Assembly: GCA_002477505.1 (NCBI GenBank) | Contig: DLQB01000101.1 | Span: 1-7,763 of the forward strand | DNA: 7,763 nt | Reading direction: 5' to 3' | From: Flavobacteriales bacterium UBA7443 | GTDB lineage: Bacteria > Bacteroidota > Bacteroidia > Flavobacteriales_D > Sanyastnellaceae | Part shown: in pieces, positions 1 to 6,379 of the stretch | Numbering within the stretch: the first letter of the stretch is position 1 | Layout: each line of letters starts with the position of its first letter | Notes under the pieces: model-generated | The model's input: only the letters and a program-made list of their open reading frames with translations | Database searches by the model: none | What the model was told of the DNA's origin: nothing | Translations under genes and position numbers: made by a program

Positions 1-114
1 AGCGACGCCATCGTCCAGCACGCCCTGCAAGAATTTGAAGCCGGTAAAATAACATTGCGCGTTTGGAAAGAACCTGCAACAAAAAAGCCACCCGAAGGTG
101 GCCTCTTTATTTGA
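1..114 (+). CDS. 3' end of an unidentified protein (partial)
   Basis: Frame 1 is open from the window edge to a TGA at 112-114, giving the last 37 residues of a protein whose start lies outside the window. The visible part contains ALQEFEAGKITLRVWKE, which looks like a real helix-plus-strand protein end. The final ten residues (KKPPEGGLFI) are encoded by the terminator hairpin at 81-102 and its flanks. The other two plus-strand frames close earlier, at 36-38 and 50-52. The 50-52 stop would leave a cleaner gap before the hairpin, so the frame is likely but not certain. The gene converges with the sigma-factor unit to its right. I do not recognise the family and assign no function. Confidence 0.5.
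   Translation, partial: SDAIVQHALQEFEAGKITLRVWKEPATKKPPEGGLFI
81..102 (-). terminator. Rho-independent terminator, probably bidirectional
   Basis: Read on the minus strand, GCCACC (102-97), loop TTCG (96-93) and GGTGGC (92-87) form a perfect 6-bp stem. The loop is a C-closed UUCG tetraloop, a known extra-stable loop, and six T's follow at 86-81. The hairpin lies 26 bases past the stop of the 60-residue gene, so it plausibly ends the leftward sigma-factor transcript. On the plus strand the same hairpin is followed by a weaker T-rich run (CTCTTTATTT), so it could also stop the gene entering from the left edge. The stem and T tract are seen directly; activity is inferred. Confidence 0.87.
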
Positions 115-128
115 CAAACGATGTTGCT

Positions 129-311
129 TCAATTGATGTGGGTGCAAAATGCACCGAACTTTTTGGATTGAACCACTCGTAATCCCGCCGAATAGGCCAA
201 GATGTTACGAATGGATTGCGGTTTGGGCATGATGTCCGCAGCTTGTGCGCTTTCATCAAACCAATCGGATGTCAAATCTTTCAGTGTACAATGTGCCATG
301 GGCGTGTGCAT
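129..311 (-). CDS. Small conserved-looking 60-residue protein downstream of the ECF sigma factor
   Basis: This minus-strand frame starts at ATG 311-309 and ends in TGA at 131-129. It lies 87 bases after the sigma-factor stop and 26 bases before the terminator, so the two genes probably share a transcript. A purine-rich AAGGGGGTG about 12 bases upstream could be a ribosome binding site for the 311 start; a second ATG at 299-297 is the alternative and would give 56 residues. The C-terminal half (PKPQSIRNILAYSAGLRVV, then QSKKFGAF) recalls short Bacteroidota proteins with a 'P-x-x-x-I-x-N-I-L-x-Y-S-x-x-L-x-V-x-x-S-K' pattern, from memory and unverified. There is no signal peptide, membrane segment or enzyme motif. 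A role as a partner or modulator of the sigma factor is only a guess from position. Confidence 0.62.
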   Translation of the reverse strand: MHTPMAHCTLKDLTSDWFDESAQAADIMPKPQSIRNILAYSAGLRVVQSKKFGAFCTHIN

Positions 312-398
312 TAGGGTTTGAACACCCCCTTAACGCAGCACTTCAAGGACTATTGTACAGATCTCATCTTCATTTCGATTGGCGCCTCTCCTGTCTGA

Positions 399-983
399 TC
401 AATTCAACGTCAATTGAACACCTCTCTCTTCCATCTCGCGGCGCATATTGATCAATGCATAGCGCATCCGACCCAGGGCAGTATTAATGGAAACACCGGT
501 TTCATCAGCAATCTCTTGAAAGCTTAACTCACGTTCAATGCGCATGTGCACCACTTCACGTTGTTCCTCCGGGAGGCAATCGAGTAATTCTCTGACATCC
601 TGATGAATCTGATCTTGAATCATTTGATCTTCGGCGTGCATTTGATCCGACGGCAAGGTGTCAAACACATCAAATTCGTCCGTGGCACGCATCATGCGCA
701 TCTTTTTTCCACGGCGAAAATGATCAATGGAAATGTTATGCGCAATCCGAAGAACCCACGGCAGGAACTTGCCTTCTTCATTGTACTTGCCACCTTTCAA
801 TGTATTCACAACCTTAATAAAGGTGTCTTGGAACAAATCGTTTGCCAGATCGGAGTCCCGAACGATGAAGAAAATTTTCGAATAAACTTGTTGTTGATGG
901 CGGTTCAAAAGGAATTCGAACGCTGCCTCATCCCCAGAGAGGTAGAGGGAGATCAACTGTTGGTCAGAGAGTGACGCACGCAT
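399..983 (-). CDS. ECF-type sigma-70 family RNA polymerase sigma factor
   Basis: A 194-residue cytoplasmic protein of normal ECF sigma length that would direct RNA polymerase to a specific promoter set. Region 2 covers roughly residues 18-92: a helix with DLANDLFQDTFIKVV at 45-59, the W76 segment (FLPWVLRIAHN), and IDHFRR at 86-91, matching the core-binding and -10-recognition helices. A variable acidic linker (about 100-125) follows. Region 4 (about 128-182) contains LPEEQREVVHMR and the helix-turn-helix LSFQEIADETGVSINTALGR at 153-172, which reads the -35-like element. The ATG at 983-981 agrees with the expected start of the family (a short lead-in before DQQLISLYLSGDEAAFEFL). No anti-sigma gene with a membrane segment lies next to it; only a 60-residue protein follows. 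Transcribed divergently from uvrA. The regulon cannot be inferred. Confidence 0.95.
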   Translation of the reverse strand: MRASLSDQQLISLYLSGDEAAFEFLLNRHQQQVYSKIFFIVRDSDLANDLFQDTFIKVVNTLKGGKYNEEGKFLPWVLRIAHNISIDHFRRGKKMRMMRATDEFDVFDTLPSDQMHAEDQMIQDQIHQDVRELLDCLPEEQREVVHMRIERELSFQEIADETGVSINTALGRMRYALINMRREMEERGVQLTLN

Positions 984-1013
984 GATTTTACGCAGTTAAG
1001 GGTGAAATGAAAA

Positions 1014-1028
1014 CCCGGATGAGCCGGG
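1014..1028. other. Small GC-rich hairpin in the leader of the sigma-factor gene
   Basis: CCCGG (1014-1018), loop ATGAG, CCGGG (1024-1028) gives a 5-bp perfect stem. On the minus strand it is followed by TTTTC, resembling a weak attenuator placed 31 bases before the sigma-factor start codon. On the plus strand the following sequence is not T-rich. The inverted repeat is seen directly; any role in attenuation or mRNA structure is inference, and a 5-bp stem can arise by chance. Confidence 0.3.
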
Positions 1029-1073
1029 GCCTTACTTTGAAGCGTAAAATGTATCGATCGCGTGTATTTTTTG

Positions 1074-1105
1074 ATTGTCTCTATCGAATATACGAATTAA
1101 TTTTC
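1074..1105 (+). promoter_or_regulatory. Candidate Bacteroidota-type promoter for uvrA-msrB
   Basis: ATTG (1074-1077), 20 bases, then TAATTTTC (1098-1105) matches TTTG-N19/20-TAnnTTTG with one mismatch per box. A start near 1112 would give a leader of about 38 bases before the uvrA ATG. It overlaps the candidate leftward promoter of the sigma factor, so the two could not be occupied together. Only the pattern match supports it. Confidence 0.33.
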
Positions 1106-1116
1106 GTTCAAGGAAA
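1085..1116 (-). promoter_or_regulatory. Candidate Bacteroidota-type promoter for the ECF sigma factor
   Basis: On the minus strand TTTC (1116-1113), 20 bases, then TATATTCG (1092-1085) resembles the Bacteroidota housekeeping consensus TTTG-N19/20-TAnnTTTG, with one mismatch in each box. Transcription would begin near 1078 and leave a leader of about 95 bases containing the 1014-1028 hairpin. The match is by eye and the motif is short, so this is a candidate only. Confidence 0.38.
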
Positions 1117-1149
1117 CCCAAGGGCGTTTTAGGGTGTTAACAAAAGCGA

Positions 1150-3966
1150 ATGGATATCCACATCAAAGGAGCACGCGAGCACAATTTGAAAGGCGTCGAC
1201 GTGACGATTCCCAAACGAAAACTGACCGTAATCACCGGGTTATCCGGTTCCGGAAAGAGCTCGCTTGCATTCGACACGCTCTATGCTGAAGGCCAGCGGC
1301 GGTACGTCGAGAGCTTGAGCAGCTATGCCCGCCAATTTCTTGGACGACTGGACAAGCCCGATGTTGACAGCATCGATGGCATCTCCCCTGCCATCGCCAT
1401 CGAACAGCGCACCTCTTCAGGAGGACCGCGTTCCACCGTCGCAACTCGGACTGAGATACACGACCACCTGCGCCTGCTGTACGCACGGGTGGGCACTACC
1501 ATTTCTCCGATCAGTGGGGAGGCGGTGCGAAAAGATCGTCCGGAGGATGTCCTGGAGCAGCTCGAACAAGAATCGAAAGGAACGAGGTTCATGGTGTCCG
1601 CGCCTATCCCTCAAAAACTAGACCGAACGCGCAGACAACAATTGGACATTCTGCAGCAACAAGGATTCAGTCGAATTCTCGACTCAAATGGGATTGCCCA
1701 CCTCATTGCCGAGGTTCAATCAGATGCGAGCGAACCCGCCCAGAAATCCGCTCAGGAACCGTGGTCGCTCGTGATTGATCGACTGACGGTGAAACAAGGA
1801 GACGATGATTTTACTTCTCGCCTTCTTGACTCGGTAGAAACAGCGTTTTTCGAAGGAGACGGAGCTTGCTCCGTGCATTTCACAGACGACCGTGAGCCCT
1901 GGCAATTCTCTAATCGCTTCGAGCGCGATGGCCTGGTCTTTCCGGAACCATCTCCCGAACTGTTTACATTCAACAGCCCTATTGGGGCTTGTCGGCGCTG
2001 TGAAGGGTTTGGGCATGTCATTGGAATCGACCCAAGCCGAATTGTACCGGACCCAAGGCTTTCCATCTATGAAGACGCCATCGCTTGTTGGCGTGGGGAG
2101 CGAATGAGCAAGTGGAAGGATCGTCTTTGCCTTGCGGCTCGGGACAATGGCATTCCGATTCACTCGCCATGGCGCGAACTCACTTCCACACAACAAGAGG
2201 CTGTCTGGGAAGGAGGAAAGGGCTTCAAGGGGCTGAATGCGTTCTTCAAGTACTTGGAAGAGAAAAGCTACAAAATTCAGTTTCGGGTTATGTTGAGTCG
2301 CTATAGAGGCCGGACGACATGCCCTGAATGCTCAGGAACACGACTCGGCAAGGCCTCACAAAATGTATTCATCGGGGGCAAGGACCTGACCCATGTATTG
2401 CGCATGCCGGCCAAAGATGCCTTGGGCTTCTTCCAATCTTTGTCGCTCACTGAAACACAACAGGAAATCGCCGAACGACTCATTCAAGAAATCGTTACGC
2501 GCCTGAACTACCTCTGCGATGTAGGACTTGGTTACCTCACATTGGATCGATCCAGCAAAACGTTAAGTGGCGGAGAATCGCAGCGCATTGCCTTGAGCAC
2601 TTGTCTGGGCAGCAGTTTGGTAGGAAGTACCTACGTCTTGGACGAGCCGAGCATCGGATTGCATCCAGAAGATACCGAGCGACTCATTCGTATCCTTCTG
2701 CAATTGCGCGATATCGGCAACACTGTGGTCGTGGTGGAGCATGATGAAGATATTTTAAAAGCCGCAGACCATCTCATTGACTTGGGCCCATTGGCGGGCA
2801 CAGAAGGCGGTCAATTGGTCTTTTCAGGAAGCCATTCGGAATGGCCCAAACTACCAACTGATCATCCATCGCTAACGGCTGCATACCTGAATGGACACGC
2901 GAAAATTCACCTACCGGTGAAGCGCAAAATTGGTCCGGATTACATTCAAATCCACGATGCTTTTAAAAACAACCTCAATGGAGTTAATGCCCAAATACCG
3001 CTGCATGCTTTGACTTCTGTAACCGGGGTGAGCGGCTCGGGGAAAAGCACCCTCATCAATGAAGTCATGATGCCGTTGATGCGCCAAGCCCTTGACGGAC
3101 TCGGAGCGACTCCATCAGCATATGGAAGCCTCGGTGGAAGCATCACAAAAATTGGCGCTATGGAATTTGTCGACCAAAATCCCATTGGAAAGAGCTCGCG
3201 CAGCAACCCTGTGACGTATGTAAAAGCCTATGACGAAATTCGCCAACTTTTTGCAGATACACAGACCTCAAAAATTCGGGGATACAAACCTTCGCACTTC
3301 AGTTTTAATGTTGCTGGAGGTCGATGTGACACGTGTGAAGGAGAAGGTCAAGTCACCATTGGGATGCAATTCATGGCGGACTTGAAGCTTCGTTGCGATG
3401 TTTGCAAGGGCAAGCGGTTCCAAGACGAAGTTTTGGACGTCCGATGGAATGAAAAAAACATCGCAGATGTATTGAGCATGACCGTAGCGGATGCCATCCG
3501 CTTCTTTGCTGCCGAGGAAGGCGCTAAAAAAGTCCCTGCTGCTCAGAAAAGACTGGTTCAGAAGTTAACGCCACTGTTAGATGTCGGTTTGGGATATGTA
3601 ACCCTCGGACAAAGCAGCAACACACTGAGTGGCGGAGAAGCCCAGCGCATTAAACTCGCGACTTTTCTTTCCCGAGGTGACCGACAGGAGCACACCTTGT
3701 TTGTGTTCGACGAACCCACCACAGGACTGCACGCACATGATGTGCAAAAACTGCTCGTTTCTTTGAATGCCCTTCTAGATCAAGGCCACACGGTTATTGT
3801 CATTGAGCATCACCTCGATGTCATCGCGCACTCCAATTATGTCATTGACCTTGGTCCTGAAGGAGGCGATCGTGGTGGCCAATTGGTGTTCCAAGGAACC
3901 CCACAACAACTCATCGAGAATAAGCATTCACTCACCGCTCTGCATCTTGCCCCGAAAATTCATTGA
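1150..3966 (+). CDS. uvrA: Excinuclease ABC subunit A (UvrA), Bacteroidota paralog type
   Basis: A 938-residue DNA-damage sensor of nucleotide excision repair, full length for UvrA (about 940). Two ABC ATPase modules are visible: Walker A GLSGSGKSS at 30-38 with signature LSGGE at 472-476, Walker B VLDEP at 496-500 and switch His531; then Walker A GVSGSGKST at 626-634, LSGGE at 826-830, FVFDEP at 851-856 and His887. The region corresponding to the UvrB-binding domain (about 117-250) is present. The C-terminal zinc module is intact (Cys726, 729, 749, 752), as is CPEC at 391-394. The first zinc module is altered: only CRRC (281-284) remains, and the usual upstream Cys pair is replaced by RFERDGLVF at 256-264. 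That change and the CWRGERMSKWKD segment (313-324) match the second UvrA type I recall from Bacteroides. ATG 1150 gives the canonical N terminus; the upstream site is A-rich without a clear Shine-Dalgarno. msrB follows after one base. Confidence 0.96.
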   Translation: MDIHIKGAREHNLKGVDVTIPKRKLTVITGLSGSGKSSLAFDTLYAEGQRRYVESLSSYARQFLGRLDKPDVDSIDGISPAIAIEQRTSSGGPRSTVATRTEIHDHLRLLYARVGTTISPISGEAVRKDRPEDVLEQLEQESKGTRFMVSAPIPQKLDRTRRQQLDILQQQGFSRILDSNGIAHLIAEVQSDASEPAQKSAQEPWSLVIDRLTVKQGDDDFTSRLLDSVETAFFEGDGACSVHFTDDREPWQFSNRFERDGLVFPEPSPELFTFNSPIGACRRCEGFGHVIGIDPSRIVPDPRLSIYEDAIACWRGERMSKWKDRLCLAARDNGIPIHSPWRELTSTQQEAVWEGGKGFKGLNAFFKYLEEKSYKIQFRVMLSRYRGRTTCPECSGTRLGKASQNVFIGGKDLTHVLRMPAKDALGFFQSLSLTETQQEIAERLIQEIVTRLNYLCDVGLGYLTLDRSSKTLSGGESQRIALSTCLGSSLVGSTYVLDEPSIGLHPEDTERLIRILLQLRDIGNTVVVVEHDEDILKAADHLIDLGPLAGTEGGQLVFSGSHSEWPKLPTDHPSLTAAYLNGHAKIHLPVKRKIGPDYIQIHDAFKNNLNGVNAQIPLHALTSVTGVSGSGKSTLINEVMMPLMRQALDGLGATPSAYGSLGGSITKIGAMEFVDQNPIGKSSRSNPVTYVKAYDEIRQLFADTQTSKIRGYKPSHFSFNVAGGRCDTCEGEGQVTIGMQFMADLKLRCDVCKGKRFQDEVLDVRWNEKNIADVLSMTVADAIRFFAAEEGAKKVPAAQKRLVQKLTPLLDVGLGYVTLGQSSNTLSGGEAQRIKLATFLSRGDRQEHTLFVFDEPTTGLHAHDVQKLLVSLNALLDQGHTVIVIEHHLDVIAHSNYVIDLGPEGGDRGGQLVFQGTPQQLIENKHSLTALHLAPKIH

Positions 3967-3967
3967 C

Positions 3968-4483
3968 ATGCAATTTCATCATCTACTCAAAGCCTTCACT
4001 CTCTGTTTCAGTTTGACCGTTTCGGCTGACATGTGGTGCCAAGACCCATCTCTTTCAGCAACCCCTGATGCAATCGACTGGAGCGATGCGTTGACACCTG
4101 AAGAATATCGCATCCTGAGGCAATGCGGCACCGAGGCTCCGTTCACGGGCGAATTTTGGGACCATCACGAAGATGGCATCTATGTATGCGCTGGGTGCGG
4201 AGAGCCATTGTTCGACAGTGCCACGAAGTTCGAGAGCGGTAGTGGATGGCCGAGTTTTTTTGACGCCATTGATCAGAGTGTCATTGACCAAAAAGAAGAT
4301 TTGAAATACGGCATGCGCCGCGTTGAATTGCTGTGCCATCATTGCCAAGGTCACCTGGGCCACATATTCACTGATGGCCCTCCCCCTCATGGGTTGCGCT
4401 ATTGCATCAACAGCATTTCACTGGACTTTAGTGCTCGTCAGAGCTTGACCAAAGAGCCAACACTGAAGAAAGCCAAGGATTGA
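3968..4483 (+). CDS. msrB: Peptide-methionine (R)-S-oxide reductase, exported MsrB
   Basis: A 171-residue enzyme that reduces methionine-R-sulfoxide in proteins. ATG 3968 is preferred, although the frame stays open upstream inside uvrA, because it gives a credible Sec signal peptide (residues 1-20, one Lys then a hydrophobic core, cleavage after VSA) and sits one base past the uvrA stop. The SelR domain spans about 42-155: CGTEAPFTGEFW at 53-64, zinc ligands CAGC (74-77) and CHHC (123-126), GSGWPSFF at 91-98, HLGHIF at 129-134, and catalytic Cys146 in RYCINS. The usual resolving Cys in SGCGWPSF is Ser here (Ser92); Cys53 in CGTE is a possible substitute, as reported for some MsrB enzymes. A short basic tail (KEPTLKKAKD) follows the domain. 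Export predicts a periplasmic or envelope repair role. The tight junction suggests co-transcription, and perhaps translational coupling, with uvrA. Confidence 0.94.
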   Translation: MQFHHLLKAFTLCFSLTVSADMWCQDPSLSATPDAIDWSDALTPEEYRILRQCGTEAPFTGEFWDHHEDGIYVCAGCGEPLFDSATKFESGSGWPSFFDAIDQSVIDQKEDLKYGMRRVELLCHHCQGHLGHIFTDGPPPHGLRYCINSISLDFSARQSLTKEPTLKKAKD

Positions 4484-4499
4484 AGCCCTGACGAAGCGC

Positions 4500-5111
4500 C
4501 TAGTTACCACAGGTAAACTTCACGCCTTCTGCTTGCACCAATTGAGCTCCACCTTCCACGTTTCCCTCTAAGTCCAAAATGGCCTTGGTTCGTCCGTGGA
4601 TGTTTATTTCCCCTGTTATCACACCTGTAGTGGTGAATTGACCGAGTAAAATCCGCTTGTCAGCCGGAGCAAGGGCTTGCCGCTTGTCAGGGGTAACGAA
4701 CCACGCTCCGTTATTCGTCGTCAGGGCGTTGCCAGCTTCAAATTCTGTCAAATCAATCAAGAATCCAGTTAATGAGTTCATGTAATTATCCTCCAAGCCG
4801 ATGGTTACCCATGAATCGTAGGCGAGCGCGGCATCATTTTGAATATCGAATCGCTGAACCTCTGACGCCAATCCACTCCCTTTGGGATGCTGGTAAAACG
4901 AAGCCGTTGACGAAATGCTCAGTGGCTTGCCCTCCTCTCCAAAAACAGCATCAATGACATCACCCTCATTTTGCATCACCGCATAAATCCGGAATGTTTT
5001 GCCACTTACAGCGCCTCCATTGTCTACTTCTTCGACATCGATTCGGTCAAATTGCGACCAAGCCAAAACGGGCAAAACGAGCGCCGCTATGAAAAATCCT
5101 ACTTGTTTCAT
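4500..5111 (-). CDS. Exported 203-residue protein of unknown function, third gene of the SprB/PorP cluster
   Basis: The ATG at 5111-5109 begins a clear Sec signal peptide (Lys2, hydrophobic 5-17), with likely cleavage after AWS at residue 19, leaving an N-terminal Gln as is common in Bacteroidota exports. The mature part is a compact, mainly beta-looking domain: VDNGGAVSGKTFRIYAVM (29-46), DAVFGEEGKPLSISS (54-68), DSWVTIGLEDNY (99-110), NNGAWFVTPDKR (133-144) and GEINIHGR (167-174). I recall related 'NGG...Y..YA' and 'DSWVTIGLE' segments as units within very large secreted proteins of marine bacteria, but this is unverified. It ends in FTCGN, not in a recognisable T9SS sorting domain. It lies 25 bases after the PorP/SprF-like gene on the same strand, so it is probably co-transcribed. 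Function unknown; candidates are a periplasmic or surface accessory of the adhesin system. Confidence 0.88.
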   Translation of the reverse strand: MKQVGFFIAALVLPVLAWSQFDRIDVEEVDNGGAVSGKTFRIYAVMQNEGDVIDAVFGEEGKPLSISSTASFYQHPKGSGLASEVQRFDIQNDAALAYDSWVTIGLEDNYMNSLTGFLIDLTEFEAGNALTTNNGAWFVTPDKRQALAPADKRILLGQFTTTGVITGEINIHGRTKAILDLEGNVEGGAQLVQAEGVKFTCGN

Positions 5112-5136
5112 CTCAATAAAACTTTTGAATTGTGCG

Positions 5137-6105
5137 TTATTTCACAACCCTGTTACGCCCTAAAATACGACTTGAATTCATAGAATTTGCATTGAAGCCT
5201 GAAGATCTTGGTACAAAGTACGTTAACGTAACTTCATGCGAGTGCGGGCTGAAGTAACTCGCTGACGTGCTGGTAATGTCGTATGTGTATGACAATCCCA
5301 CGGGACCGTATTGCCCGCCAGCACCAACAATAGCTGCATCATTGGTTCTAAATCCGAGGGCAACCCATGCCATGTCAGCGAACCAACCGCGCATGTAAAC
5401 ATCCAGTTGCGCTGGGGTGCGCTCGGTGAGACGAACCATGGCGGATGGCTCCAGCCTAAAGTCATTATTGATTTGGTAGCTGTAGTGTCCCATGAATCGA
5501 AAATGACGGTAATTTTCGTTTGCATTTCCAGAAACAATAGACGACGATTCCATGCCCGTGGAACTTTGGATGAGGTGCGGTATGGCAAAACCAAAGGCAT
5601 AGCCATCACCAAAAACCATCATTCCGAATTGAGCATCAAAGGACAAACTTTGCTCGAGTCCGTATTGCAGTGCGGGATCTTCGACGTCCCAAACATCCAA
5701 ATCGTTATCAAACGACCACTGGTTTGCCAACAAACTCAGTCCAAAAGAAACCGCATCGTAGTTGTTCAGATCGATGGTGTACGAGCCGGCGAGTTCTACT
5801 CCCGTTCGCTTGATCGCTCCGCCAGTGTCATCACTGTATACGATGGCCCCTACCCCAACATTATTCGGCAATGCCGTGTGACCGCTAAGCGTCATTGTTT
5901 CCGGTGCGCCTTCAAATCCCGTCCACTGATTCCGAAATGTCATCGTAATGGGTGTCTCTGGAAGCGTTCCTGCAATCGCCGGATTGCTCAGAAATGAATT
6001 CGTCATGAACTGCGACCGCCGAAACAATTGCTGAGCAGTCGCGGTTCCCAATCCCATTCCGATGAATGCGAGGCCCAATACCAAAGTGTGAAAATGTCTG
6101 TTCAT
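5137..6105 (-). CDS. PorP/SprF family type IX secretion system outer-membrane protein
   Basis: A 322-residue protein, typical length for the family. The signal peptide spans about 1-24 with cleavage after ATA, giving a Gln-Gln N terminus. The family's opening motif is clear: RRSQFMTNSFLSNPAIAGT (29-47), then FRNQWTGFEGAPETMTLSGH (57-76). The remainder alternates short hydrophobic strands and turns, as in an outer-membrane beta-barrel, and ends with LSYTYDITSTSASYFSPHSH (271-290) then EVTLTYFVPR (291-300), the usual closing strands. Known family members act with T9SS: PorP is needed for general secretion, while SprF-type paralogs encoded beside SprB-like adhesins support secretion or surface attachment of that adhesin. 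Position 4 bases after the stop of an SprB-repeat protein argues for the SprF-like, partner-specific role. Part of a leftward operon with the 203-residue gene. Which subfamily it belongs to is inferred from context. Confidence 0.95.
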   Translation of the reverse strand: MNRHFHTLVLGLAFIGMGLGTATAQQLFRRSQFMTNSFLSNPAIAGTLPETPITMTFRNQWTGFEGAPETMTLSGHTALPNNVGVGAIVYSDDTGGAIKRTGVELAGSYTIDLNNYDAVSFGLSLLANQWSFDNDLDVWDVEDPALQYGLEQSLSFDAQFGMMVFGDGYAFGFAIPHLIQSSTGMESSSIVSGNANENYRHFRFMGHYSYQINNDFRLEPSAMVRLTERTPAQLDVYMRGWFADMAWVALGFRTNDAAIVGAGGQYGPVGLSYTYDITSTSASYFSPHSHEVTLTYFVPRSSGFNANSMNSSRILGRNRVVK

Positions 6106-6109
6106 GGAT

Positions 6110-6379
6110 TCAGTATTTTAACGTTACGGTACCAGTAATGGCATCCTGCGCTTCGGCAAATTCAATGACATAGTAGTAATCAGCCATGGGCAAAGGAGCG
6201 TTGTTATATCGTCCGTCCCAGCGAATGTCATAACCAATGGAAGAGAATAGCTCTTGGCCCCATCGGTTATATACCTTGACTGTCGCCGTTGGGAAAAATT
6301 CCAATCCCCCTACAATCCACTCGTCGTTGTATCCATCTCCATTGGGTGTTATCGCTTCGGCAATAAAGAAGCATCCTAT
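6110..6379 (-). other. T9SS type B C-terminal sorting domain of the surface protein
   Basis: This segment encodes the last 89 residues of the adhesin plus stop. Family landmarks in order are Cys3, ITPNGDGYNDEWIVGGLEFF, VKVYNRWGQELF, WDGRYNN, LPMADYYYVIEF and GTVTLKY at the extreme end. This is the 'gliding motility-associated C-terminal domain' type. In the known system it is recognised by T9SS for outer-membrane passage, and type B substrates often rely on a neighbouring SprF-like protein, which is exactly what follows. It holds all of the basic residues in the visible protein (two Lys and three Arg). Confidence 0.93.

Noticed and set aside
141..155. Perfect inverted repeat GGTGCA-AAA-TGCACC
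   Set aside because: It lies inside the last codons of the 60-residue gene, has a three-base loop and no T run. The better terminator is 40 bases further on, so I treat it as chance or minor structure.
1720..2196. Minus-strand open frame of 158 codons inside uvrA
   Set aside because: Antisense shadow of a conserved coding region; no recognisable motifs and no start context.
3797..3967. Upstream extension of the msrB frame by 57 codons into uvrA
   Set aside because: The extension overlaps the conserved end of uvrA in another frame, would bury the signal peptide, and has no MsrB-like residues. ATG 3968 explains the protein better.
4436..4493. Inverted repeat CGTCAG ... CTGACG around the end of msrB
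   Set aside because: Six bases with a 46-base spacer and no T tract is expected by chance and does not look like a terminator or operator.
5311..5997. Plus-strand open frame of 228 codons opposite the PorP/SprF gene
   Set aside because: It lies wholly antisense to a clear family member and its translation shows no domain, signal peptide or biased composition beyond what the opposite strand imposes.
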